Notes under the pieces: generated by a model
Databases searched by the model: none
Seen by the model: only the letters and a program-made list of their open reading frames with translations
What the model was told of the DNA's origin: nothing
From: Pseudo-nitzschia pungens
Lineage: Eukaryota; Bacillariophyta; Bacillariophyceae; Bacillariales; Bacillariaceae
Reading direction: 5' to 3'
DNA: 64,000 nucleotides
Assembly (NCBI GenBank): GCA_037355855.1
Contig: CM074760.1
Coordinates: 124,001 to 188,000 of the forward strand
Position numbers and translations under genes: made by a program
Shown here: positions 11,301-20,613 of the stretch, piece after piece
How positions within the stretch are numbered: the stretch's first letter is position 1
Layout of the letters: each line of letters starts with the position of its first letter

Positions 11301-12736
11301 CGTTGCCGCGAGAGAATCGTGGTCAAGAGCGAAGACAGCATTGATGCCGTCACCGGTACGCCGTTGACGCGTGCCACTGCCGATGAAGACGAGTCGTCCT
11401 CCGGATCGATGCCGTGGTTATTGTTTTTGTTTTGGTCAGTTTGGCTGCCGGGATTCGTGGTGAGCAGTCGACGCTCTTGCTCCAGCTGTTGCAAATCGCG
11501 AAGGATATCGTCGTCGTTGGGAATGGCGTGGGTTGCGTCGTGATCCTTGCTGTTTCCGATGCTGTTGCTGTTGCTGTGGAGGCTTCCGATGCTGATGGTG
11601 GCGGCGGCGCTCTCCCCGGTCCATTCGGTACCGCCGGTATCGCTGTGGGTGCTTTCGGTGGGTCGTGCCCGACGCCGCCTTCTATCATTGCTCTTTCTAT
11701 CTTCTGTTTCGCACCCCCACAAATCCTGGTACAGATCCAGTACCAGGTCTTCCCACGGTACCACCGAGCTGGCGGCCAGAGAGGATTCCGCATCGTCGGA
11801 GCGTTGCTGCTGCTGCTGCTTCTGTTGCTTCTCGTGGGTCATCTCGAGCTTGCCGTCCCGGACCACACCCAGCCTGTACAGTTGACGATCCTCGGTGTTG
11901 TTGGAAGAATCGGTTCGTCTTCGTCGCTCTTCGCCTTCTAGGTTGTCCTCGCCGTCGTCGCCACCGTCGTCCGACGAGGCCAGCGAGGCCAGCGAAGTGT
12001 TGGTGAAAAAGGATGTCACGCGTGTGAGAGGGGATGTTTTCGGAAAGGCCAGCCACCGGGGGGAGGCCGCCGACGCGCACTCCATCCTTAGTACTTGTTC
12101 CTCGTCTTCGACTTCGTCCTCGTCTTCCTCGGCCTCGTTCTCACTGCCGTTGTGGTGTGATTTTTGTCGTCCATTATCATAATCATCGTCCCCTTCCAAC
12201 TCCCCGTCCGATCCCGGCAGTACCGGAACCGTTGTGCTCCCGTCGCTGCCGGACGGTGCTATCCGGGAAGCCGCAACTCCCAGCAGCGCCAGCAGGACCA
12301 ACCACCCGAGGACCAGACCGGACCACAAGCCAACCACCGACACCAATCCCTTGCGGTACTCGGAAAACTCGTAGTCGTTGATGTTGCTGCCATAGTCGCC
12401 ATTCGTTACGTTGGCATTGACATTGGCAATAGAGTAGGCGTCCCCGTCCAGATCGAACTCCAGATCCTCCGACGACCACCAGTTCTTCGGGTGACCGAAT
12501 CGTAGACTTTCCTTCCCTCCGTGAGCCAAACGGATCGCCAGCGTGCTTGGAAGGTTCTGGGTATTGCTCTTGGAATTGCTCTTGGAATAGGAATTATCGC
12601 CGATGCCACTGCCACTGCTGCTACTACTACTGGAATCCGATGGATTCGTTTGCCCGACATCATTATTTGAAATCGCCACCGGACAGTGCTGGCGTTGCCA
12701 TTCCTTATTTCCGGACGATGTCGGCGATGATTCCAT
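8306..12736 (-). CDS. Five-pass membrane protein of tweety-like topology, three exons including a 20-nt micro-exon
   Basis: I join exons 12736-9651, 9417-9398 and 9162-8306 (1,320 aa). All junctions are GT-AG. Exon 1 ends in phase 2 at TG|gtaag. The 20-nt exon GTATCC...GTAG, bounded by tttgcag and gtaagc, completes Trp and leaves one base. Exon 3 then reads GMYDALCSSG. Without the micro-exon the frames do not meet. The ATG at 12736 (MESSPTSS) follows a GTG-headed open stretch made of repeats. Membrane helices lie near residues 132-155, 620-648, 790-812, 835-860 and 1043-1065. Long Asp/Glu/Ser/Asn-rich segments fill the 156-620 loop and the C-terminal tail. The one-one-two-one helix layout and a conserved Cys in the last extracellular part resemble tweety chloride-channel-like proteins, but I infer this from topology only. 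Function unknown. Confidence 0.75.
9398..9417 (-). other. 20-nt micro-exon
   Basis: This lies on the minus strand between acceptor cttttgcag and donor gtaagc. It encodes YPLYQV with split codons on both sides. Its length (2 modulo 3) is exactly what is needed to connect exon 1 (phase 2) with exon 3 (phase 1). Confidence 0.7.
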
Positions 12737-13880
12737 GGTTGGATTCGTTTCGTTACGTTTCGCCACGTTACGTTTCGTGCCTGAGTTCCTCTCTCCTTGT
12801 CGGTTTGTTTATCACACTCTCCGGAATTCCAGATCACCTATGTACGAATACCGTGCCCCGCGCACTGTCCGTATCGGTTCGTATCCATCCAAGGAAAACA
12901 ATACACAGGTGTCTAACATGCCATTCCGTGGTGTGCCGGAGGGACGATGGCTTCGAGAAAAGTACAATCGGTGCAATAGGTAATAGGGGACGGATTGATT
13001 GTGAAGCTAGAATATATATCGTTGAGTGTATCGCGTGGTGTTGTCTGGGATGTTGTGGTGAGGCGTGGTGTATAAGGTAGTAATCTGTTAGGGGTTGTTC
13101 GTTTTAAGTAGTTTGACGTTTAGTGCACAACTCTTTAACTCACAAGACAAGCACCGGGGAAGTAGTCAATACTGAGCTTCTTGTACGGTAAAATCTTACC
13201 GCAATCTTAAATTTCAATACGAAGTACTTGTAGTGGGATGCTGTACCGGTACGAACGTTCGGGTAAAAGTATGTTGAATGTTGTGCGGGCTCTTTGATCA
13301 TCTGTGTCTCGTAATTGCCGTCACGTGTGCCAGGTAAGGGTAAGGCTTAGTGGTACGAAACTTGAGATCGATGTGCAAAAACAAGAAGAAACATTCCTCA
13401 GTTTGGAATTAAGGCTTACTGTACGGTAATTACGAGTAAGGTTACGTAATTGAAATTGGATCAAAACTCCGCAACCTCACTCTGTCAGTCACACTCTACT
13501 CCGATGACACGAAATCTGAAATCTGAAATCTGCATTGGAAGGAGTCTCCCATGGGACCCAGCACAATAGCCCCTTCGAATTTCCCTCTCCAGCACCCTCG
13601 CCTGGGTCGTGCCAATCCGAAACGACAAGAAATTTCGTTCCGAGATGGTATGGGGGCAGTACGCGGGAGGAATCAATGTTTTGCTGTAGTCATACCCACG
13701 CGACCAAAGAATGGATCTGTACATTCCGTTGGCAAGGAACGGAATCAATCCACCCATCGGCGCGCTCGGCGACATCTGATCATTCCCTCCATCCATTCGG
13801 AACGTATTATTGATAAGTACGGTACGTACGGTGGGATAGATTTTGATGTCTGAGAGTTGTCGGACTGGCACACCATTCCG
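12737..13880. other. Spacer without a supported gene
   Basis: It begins with a CGTTTCGTTACG-type repeat in the leader of the membrane-protein gene (about 12745-12780). It carries several dispersed words (13191-13206, 13404-13446). No domain was seen in the open frames. Confidence 0.55.
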
Positions 13881-14038
13881 ATCGGATGGCGCTCGGAACG
13901 CAGATACGACAAATGAAGTCGAAGGGAACGCAGATGGGGTACTTCGGGTTGGAATTCTTTGGTTGGTACGCTAATAGGGTAATAAACCAAAATGGGGATA
14001 AATTCGGTACGCAGATCTGGTAATGAAAACAGATGATA
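13881..14038 (+). repeat. Left inverted terminal repeat
   Basis: It carries three copies of the octamer ACGCAGAT (13899-13906, 13928-13935, 14009-14016). It pairs with 15479-15635 almost base for base. Confidence 0.9.
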
Positions 14039-14154
14039 CTTCCCGCTCTATCCAAATGTACAGTAATGTAATATTTTAATGATCCTCAACAGTATTTATG
14101 AACAGTAGGGCTATAATGATTGCGTCCACCGGGAGAAAAACACGCACGGTAAAT

Positions 14155-14267
14155 ATGCACGGTAACATGCACAATAACATGCACGATAACATGCACGATA
14201 ACATGCACGATGACATGCACGATAACATGCACGGTAACATGCACGATAACATGCACGGTAACATGCA
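14155..14267 (+). repeat. 12-bp tandem array (GATAACATGCAC), left arm
   Basis: About nine copies with small variants (CGGTAACATGCA, CGATGACATGCA). The complementary array is at 14565-14670. Confidence 0.95.
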
Positions 14268-14270
14268 AAA

Positions 14271-14376
14271 TGGGTACAAACGGGTTCAAACGGGTTCAAA
14301 CGGGTTCAAACGGGTTCAAACAGGTTCAAACAGGTTCAAACGGGTACAGCAACCGGTTTCAAACGGGTTCAAACGG
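14271..14376 (+). repeat. 10-bp tandem array (GGGTTCAAAC)
   Basis: About nine to ten copies, some reading AGGTTCAAAC or GGGTACAAAC. Confidence 0.95.
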
Positions 14377-14564
14377 TAAGATTTTTGAATCTACGTGTTA
14401 AATTTTTAACGATTAATCCGGTCGACCCGGTACTTAACTATTGACCGGGTAAACTTTCAATACTAATTAGAATATTTAAGACGGAGATTCAAATTAATAC
14501 ATAGAAAACATTTTAATTGTCGTATTGACGGTGGGAAATTGTTACTTGAGGTATTTTTTGTTAG

Positions 14565-14670
14565 TACCGTGCATGTTAATGTGCATGTTATCGTGCATGT
14601 TATCGTGCATGCTATCGTGCATGCTATCGTGCATGTTATCGTGCATGTTATCGTGCATCTTACCGTGTAC
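14565..14670 (-). repeat. 12-bp tandem array (GTGCATGTTATC), inverted partner
   Basis: Eight to nine copies of the reverse complement of the 14155-14267 unit, so the two arrays could pair as a large hairpin. Confidence 0.95.
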
Positions 14671-14775
14671 CTTAAGTAACCATTCGAGCTTCAATTTTAC
14701 ACGGGGAATAGTTAAAAATTTAACACGTAGATTCAAAAATCTTCTGTACCGGGCGGACGAGGTACAAACGGGTAG

Positions 14776-15003
14776 TACAGACCGGTCATAGTCGGTACAA
14801 CCCGGTGGCAGTACCCGTTTGTACCGGTTTGTTCCCGTTTGTACCTGTTTGTACCCGTTTGTACCTGTTTGTACCGGTTAGTACCCATTTGTACCGGGTT
14901 GTACTACCAGGTTGACCGGTTTGTACCGAGTTGACCGGTTTGTACCGAGTTGACCGGTTTGTACCGGGTTGACCGGTTTGTACCGGGTTGACCGGTCGGC
15001 CCG
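14776..15003. repeat. GTACCGGTTTGTACC / GTTGACCGGTTTGTACCG tandem tract
   Basis: Degenerate repeats of 10-18 bp built from GTACC, GGTTT and GTTGACC. The last copies form a regular 18-bp series. Confidence 0.9.
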
Positions 15004-15250
15004 GTACAGAAGATTTTTGAATCTACGTGTTAAATTGTACGATAACATACACAATAACATCCACAGTAATAATCATTGTCATAAACGTTCAATAAGTAAC
15101 CATTTCCAACTGTTTACCGGTAAATATCAATCACCGTATTAAATTTTCAATACACATTAGAACATTTAACATGGAGATTCAATTTAACACGAATGACCGG
15201 GTTAATAGTTCAAAATTTAACACGTAGATTCAACCGACCGGGTACCGGTA

Positions 15251-15390
15251 CAAACGGGTAGATTTTTTGCAGTGGAAACCAGTACTGCAAAAAAAACCGG
15301 TTCAAACGGGTACAAACGGGTAGAGTTTTTGCAGTAGAAACCAGTACTGCAAAAAAAACCGGTTCAAACGGGTACAACCGGGTTTTTTTG
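15251..15390 (+). repeat. Direct repeat, about 60-bp unit, two to three copies
   Basis: The unit contains ACAAACGGGTAGA, TTTTTGCAGT, GGAAACCAGTACTGC and AAAAAAAACCGGTTCAAACGGG. Two copies are almost identical and a third is truncated. Confidence 0.9.
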
Positions 15391-15478
15391 CAGTTACCAT
15401 GCACCGTGCGTGTTTTTCTCCCCATGCACGCAATATTGCCCTAGTACTGTTAAATACTGTCAAGCATATAGTGCAAAA

Positions 15479-15635
15479 TATCATCTGTTTCATTACCAGA
15501 TCTGCGTACCGAATTTATCCCCATTTTGGTTTATTACCCTATTAGCGTACCAACCAAAGAATTCCGACCCAAAGTACCCCATCTGCGTTCCCTTTGACTT
15601 CATTTGTCGTATCTGCGTTCCAGGCGCCATCGGAT
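15479..15635 (-). repeat. Right inverted terminal repeat
   Basis: Reverse complement of 13881-14038 with a few substitutions and one-base indels. Confidence 0.9.
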
Positions 15636-17194
15636 AGTTGAAAGAATTTACCATAGCGTAATTACGGTAACTTACCGGGTTTGAGTTTTGGGTGCAAGTA
15701 CCGGTAGCTAGAAGTAATTAGCCTTGCCTTGTAATTACTCGTCGTACCGTTTGCCAAATCCACCGGACATCATTGTCATAATACTAGTAGTGATCATACT
15801 ATCAGACTTTGCTGGCATGTACCGGTACGGTAGGTTGAAGGTAGATGCTTAACATTTCCATCACCCCAGACTTTATTGGCATGTAGATCCTTGCTGTTGC
15901 ATTTTAATAGAATAACGACACCACCAGGCGGCAAACTACTACTCCTAGTACTACTACTAATACGTTCTTTGTTGCCTCTGCTGGTGGTGCTGGTGGTGCT
16001 GCGCATGATGTTCTTGTTTTGTGGTGCGTGTCGTAGACTTTTGTTGATGGCTTCTTTGAACCTACTCTAGTAGATAGCTACTAGTAAGACTTCGAATAGT
16101 AGTAGGATATTGGCAAAACTAGAACACTTCGTCGGAAGATACTTTGTGCACCCCAGAGTACCATTTTTTTTTCATTTTCCACACATTCTCAACAACAAAC
16201 AAAATAATGACAACAGAAGCAACAAGAGCACGATTTGGATGCAAAGGACTTTCTGTAAGTCTACTAGTAGTAGTTGTAGTTCTTGTAGCAGTAATACTAG
16301 TAGTACAAATATTGCTCGCTGAGAATGGATTATTTACCTGCCGGTACTACGGATGCAACTGTGGGGGTGAAAGAAACCAACAACACTGACCAAGAGGATG
16401 ATGATGATGATGATGATGATGAAGATGAACAGGATGAAGAAATAATAATGATAGGACGCTGGTATTTTCTGAAAATAATATCATCTCAACTTTCCGCACT
16501 ATCGTGAACGATTCCTTTCAACCGAGTCAATTTTTCTCAAGAGTGTGCAGCACTGCTTGTTATTGTGATTTTCTCAAAATAGATCGGAATTGGAAACGCA
16601 ATGTGTGCCTCACTTTCACGGAAAGTTACGTACGGTCGTGATTTCCATGTGCTGACAATCGGAAAGCAGCACCGCCACCTTTCTCCGAATTCTGGAAAAC
16701 GTGTTGTTTCTCTGAAAACAGACGAATCCTTTTTTGGGATGCCCGCACAGATTGGTGTTTGCGATCCTGTGCCAAAAGATATACTAGTACCGGCAGTGCT
16801 AGTTGTTGTACCAATAGTTTCGGTGAGATGCTTCGTATTCAGATTTGCCTCTGCCTATCCGGTGCGACAGCGGGATCCCGGAAGCACACCCCACCCCACC
16901 GCACCAAATCGCACGCACCATACCGCAGTATATGGATGGTTCCGCAATCCAACGGCGCCAAAAAAAGGCAGTTTGTTGGATGCTCCTGCTTCCTGCTTTC
17001 TGCTTCGTGTTGCCGCCGGACCGCAACCCGGAGCCACTACCGGCCGTCCAAAAAATTGGCAGGACGGAGGAATGGATCCGGGACAACCCAGGAAAGCAGC
17101 CCTGGTGGTCCATTCCAATGTAATGCAATGCAAGGCAATGTATTGGATTGCATAGCATAGCATAGCATTGCCTTGCGTTGCAGTTTGTTCTGTT
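15636..17194. other. Spacer without a supported gene
   Basis: It contains TAC/TAG palindromic strings, a GAT trinucleotide run (about 16397-16424) and a (GCATA)/(GCATT) run near 17120-17180. Open frames reach 184 codons (16601-17155) but overlap in several frames and show no domain. Confidence 0.5.
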
Positions 17195-17599
17195 CTAGAA
17201 TCCCACCAACAGAGCCCGCACCAGGGTCACCCCCATCGCCACCCCGAATCCCGCAATGCCGTAGGTTGCCAGTGTCGGCGCTGCTGCCACTTCTTGAGGA
17301 GTAGTCGGAGTAGTTGCAGTCGTCGTCTCGGTCATTGCAGTACTACTAGTAGTACTAGTAGTAGTAATAGTACTAGTAGTAGTATTTGGTTGACTCCGTG
17401 TCAAAGTCCGAGTCCGAGTCCGAGTCGGTTTCACACCGGAAGGCTTCTGCTGCGTTTCTTCGACGGGAAGTTTGGACGATTCCCGTTCCTTCCCTAGACG
17501 TCTTCGAGTCGCTGCCATCCGGGGATCCCTCACCGTGGTACGGGGTCTCGCGGACCGGGACGACGACGAAGCAGCCAGAGCGAGTGTGCGACGAATCAT
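17195..17599 (-). CDS. Small hypothetical protein with basic N-terminus and C-terminal membrane anchor
   Basis: The 134-aa frame starts at the ATG at 17599 (MIRRTLALAASSSSRSARPR), an Arg/Ser/Ala-rich, acid-poor start like a mitochondrial presequence. A long Thr/Ser-rich linker (about residues 60-100) follows. The protein ends with one hydrophobic helix (ATYGIAGFGVAMGVTLVRAL, about 110-132). This suggests a single-pass protein of a mitochondrial or other organelle membrane with the tail inserted. An upstream in-frame ATG would add a His/Asn/Thr-rich stretch translated from the TGTTG repeat and is unlikely. I do not recognise the family. Part of the Thr linker comes from a TACTAG-type repeat in the DNA (17340-17385). 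Confidence 0.5.
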   Translation of the reverse strand: MIRRTLALAASSSSRSARPRTTVRDPRMAATRRRLGKERESSKLPVEETQQKPSGVKPTRTRTRTLTRSQPNTTTSTITTTSTTSSTAMTETTTATTPTTPQEVAAAPTLATYGIAGFGVAMGVTLVRALLVGF

Positions 17600-17600
17600 G

Positions 17601-17665
17601 GTTGCGTTGTGGTTGTTTGTTGTGTGTTGTGTGTTGTGTGTATGTTGTATGTTGTGGTTGTGGTT
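17601..17665. repeat. TGTTGTG-type tandem repeat in a leader
   Basis: GTTGTGTGTTGTGTG and TATGTTG units lie immediately upstream of the ATG at 17599 (minus-strand gene). Confidence 0.8.
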
Positions 17666-18797
17666 CAAGTGGTGTACTTTTCGGCAAGGAAGGTACGGGT
17701 ATTGGTAAGGTTACGTGTACCAGGTAACGTACGGTAGGTATGAAGTTGTGGCGTATCAATATCAAACTGGAAGTGACACAAGCTGGATCCAGGGTTGTTG
17801 GTTTGTTTCGGATTGATTTTTTGATGATTTTGATGATTTTGATGACACTAATTGATGTCAGAGGTTACGAAGCACTGTACTTCGTACGGTAGTAATCTTA
17901 CGGTACCAGTAAACCTTACTTGCACTTCGTAGATAGTAGAGGATGGATGGATTGATTGATTGATTGATTCCGTTTACTACGGAATTCCTATCAGCTGTCC
18001 CCCAGCTTCCGTACCGGTAGAAACGAGTAGTAGGGGATGTAGAACCAGGGGACAGCTGATAGGAATTTTGTACGAAGTAGTATTGAAGTAATTGAAGCAA
18101 GTTCCTTTGAGAGAAACGAAGTAGATTTTGGTTCCGTAAATTGTAAATTGAACCCCCCCGATGTAGGCCGATTTTGGTCTATTCGACGAAGCCCCGAAAG
18201 GCCCCGCCAATTTCAAATTATCAGTGTTTCGTTGTCAACGAAGGTAAACCTTACTTGCACATGTAAAACTTACCGTATGCTCGTATGCACGCTGTTCAAC
18301 AAACAAATACTGTATTGTATCATTCGGTAGGAGTACGAACGGCACGGTATGTTTTGATTGAAAATAGAGAATGGAATCCGACTGTGCATACCCGTACTAT
18401 AGATCTTGTAACTTCTATTTCGTTTTTCCGTTGGGAAAATTTCAGCATGGACGGTGTATTATTTGAATGCCAGTAAATATTTGCATACCAGTACGTACGA
18501 GTACCCGTGCAGGCATTGTTATCACTCGTGACTACTTTGGATTACGATTATTTATTTTTTGCGTACAAGTAAGGTCTTAATTACGTGTAAGGTTACTCGT
18601 TTCTAGAAAGAAAAAAGATACTGCTGGGAGGTTTTCAAAACTCTATCATACCATAAGTTAGGCGTAAACCTTACTCCGATGCATCACAACTCGGTTCCGA
18701 TCTGTTATCATTAGTCTTCCATCTACAAGGACAATTAAAAGTACAAGCACAAGCACAAGCACAAGCACAAGCACAAGTCCATCGACTCATTAAAATC
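17666..18797. other. Divergent spacer, no supported gene
   Basis: It holds an ATTG tetranucleotide run (17951-17968), a 17-bp inverted pair GGAATTCCTATCAGCTG / CAGCTGATAGGAATTTT (17980-18068), and several dispersed GTAAACCTTAC or GTAAGGTTAC words (17884-17918, 18242-18254, 18566-18597, 18665-18675). Confidence 0.55.
18743..18777. repeat. (ACAAGC)n hexanucleotide in the protease leader
   Basis: Nearly six copies, ending 20 bp before the start codon at 18798. Confidence 0.95.
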
Positions 18798-19769
18798 ATG
18801 TCCGAAACAAACCGTAATTTTCTGCTCCGTGCCTTCGTCGCGGCGGCGGCAGCAGGAGCAGTCATCTCCCCCGCCTTTGCCTCCCCCGAACGCGATCATC
18901 GCGGTCGAGAGTATCACTTGGAATACAATCGCATCGTGGGAGGAGTAGAAGCCCAACCCGGTCACTTCCCGTATTTTGTCGACTACGGATGCTGCGGCGG
19001 TGCGCTCATCGCCCCCGACATTGTGTTGACAGCTGCTCACTGTGACGTGGAGGAATGCGAGGTGAGAACCAGTGACTATTACATCGGTGCCTACGTTTGG
19101 CAGAGTTCGGCCGAGGGCGCCCAGGTGCGATCGTGCGAGACCTGGGTGAACGATCCCAAATTCGACGACGAACTCGGCAACTACGATTTTGCCCTCGTCA
19201 AGCTCAACGAAACCGTTGACATCGATGAGTCCCTCGTTGTGCTGGAACTCAACGAACTCAACTCGTTTCCGAGCGTTGGGTCCGACGTCATTGCCATCGG
19301 ATTGGGTGCTACCAACGTCATGGACCCCCTCATCGATGACACGCTCTATCCGATATGGTCCGATGTTCTCATGAATGTCACCATTCCCACCATCAGCAAC
19401 GCCGAGTGCGAGAAGACCTGGGACCCACTCGGGGATGATTTCCTTTGCACCTTGTTCGCGGAAGGCGGAAAGGATGCCTGCGTGGGTGACTCGGGCGGTC
19501 CCCTCGTGGTTCGAGACTACCTGGGCGATGGCACCTTCAAGGACATCCACGTGGGCATGGTCTCCTTCGCATGGGGGTGCGCCTTGCCAAACGAACCCGC
19601 CGTACACGCCCGCACCAGCGCCAACATCGACTGGATCAAGACCACCGCCTGCGACGAGCTCGGGAGCGTGGCTTCCTTTTGCAAGAGTCCAACCAAGAGT
19701 TCCAAGAAAAAATCAAAGTCGTCCAAGAAAACAAAGTCGCCCAAGAAGACCAAGGCACCCAAGTCTTAG
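18798..19769 (+). CDS. Secreted trypsin-like serine protease (S1A) with Lys-rich tail
   Basis: This 323-aa protein has an N-terminal signal sequence (about residues 1-33, AAAAAGAVISPAFAS), a short pro-region, and the activation site RIVGGVEA at about 48-55. All catalytic motifs are present: LTAAHC with His81, NYDFALVKL with Asp130, and CVGDSGGP with Ser232. Asp226, six residues before the serine, predicts trypsin-like cleavage after Arg or Lys. Paired cysteines near the histidine and the serine fit an S1A fold. The last ~30 residues are a Lys/Ser/Pro-rich tail that is not part of the protease domain. The ATG is directly preceded by a hexanucleotide repeat. The protein should be exported or routed into the secretory pathway. 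Its substrate is unknown. Confidence 0.93.
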   Translation: MSETNRNFLLRAFVAAAAAGAVISPAFASPERDHRGREYHLEYNRIVGGVEAQPGHFPYFVDYGCCGGALIAPDIVLTAAHCDVEECEVRTSDYYIGAYVWQSSAEGAQVRSCETWVNDPKFDDELGNYDFALVKLNETVDIDESLVVLELNELNSFPSVGSDVIAIGLGATNVMDPLIDDTLYPIWSDVLMNVTIPTISNAECEKTWDPLGDDFLCTLFAEGGKDACVGDSGGPLVVRDYLGDGTFKDIHVGMVSFAWGCALPNEPAVHARTSANIDWIKTTACDELGSVASFCKSPTKSSKKKSKSSKKTKSPKKTKAPKS

Positions 19770-20613
19770 AAGACGAAACATTGTAGACGGCGAGCGAGCA
19801 CTGTATCGGTATCGATCTCAACAACAACAACAACAACAACAAATTGGTACGCTGTGATTTGATGTGTCGAGCCGTTTGTGCGTGGGACAACCATTGGTTG
19901 CGGACGAACTGTTAATGACGGCGAAAGTCCGGCACGATTGAATTGCGCGGAACTCATAGCAGAGACTCACTAATTAGGCTTTCATAACATTGCGGCAAAG
20001 AAATACGACAAAATTCATAATAATAATAATTAGTATAATAATATCATTTACAATAAACCTAAGAATACCGTACGTACCGGTAGAGCGACACGCCATCGGT
20101 CCCATTTTTGTACCACAGATGTTATTATCCTTTGTCGATACCGACGTGGACTATGGCACAAGAGGCTATTATAGACTTCGTTGTGTTCGGATGGTGTGGC
20201 AATCCTCTAGGGTAATTTACTATACGAGCTGCCCAAAAAAAAAGCTCATGTGTCGGTGTTTGTCCGAAACAAAACTGGACCGTGTCGCGAAGGGACAGTC
20301 CATTCGGTTCTGGGTGGCAAGTCAAGACGCGCGGATCGGATGACGCGATAGAGGTGTGGATAATTGTACGGTACGCGCTACAAGGGTGTGGGTGGAGTAG
20401 AAATTATTTTTCGTACAAGGGAACTGACAATACTGGTAATAATCTCACGCAATCTCAAAGAGATTCCGAAACTTTCGGTACATGCATCGAAGAAACGTAT
20501 CTAACAATTATAGTTTTTGAATGTTGTATGTGTGTAAGTTATTGCTGCAACAAGGCAGGAACAGCCCTGCCATCCTGCTGTAGGGACGATGCTGGATTGT
20601 GGAGCTATGGGCA
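19770..20613. other. Convergent spacer
   Basis: A (CAA)n run at 19819-19840 lies in the presumed protease 3' UTR, and an ATA-rich stretch at 20018-20050. No gene seen. Confidence 0.55.

Larger units (their letters stand above)
13881..15635. mobile_element. Fold-back-like repeat element with long inverted ends and internal tandem arrays
   Basis: The first ~158 bp (13881-14038) reappear inverted at 15479-15635 with only a handful of differences. The inverted relation continues inward: a CAGTATTTA...CAGTA segment followed by GGGAGAAAAACACGCACGGT (left 14091-14150, right about 15400-15460). Inside are short tandem arrays: a 12-bp unit on the left and its complement on the right, a 10-bp unit, and a long series of GTACCGG-type units. 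No coding frame other than array translations is present. This is the architecture of fold-back (FB/Galileo-type) elements or a non-autonomous DNA transposon. A clear target-site duplication was not found. Confidence 0.75.

Noticed and set aside
14086..14379. Open frames with repeated Cys-Met-Leu-Ser, His-Val-Ile-Val or Asn-Met-His units
   Set aside because: They are translations of the 12-bp and 10-bp tandem arrays, not proteins.
13881..15635. CRISPR-like interpretation of the regular repeats
   Set aside because: Repeats are head-to-tail without unique spacers, units are 10-18 bp, and the context is eukaryotic nuclear DNA.
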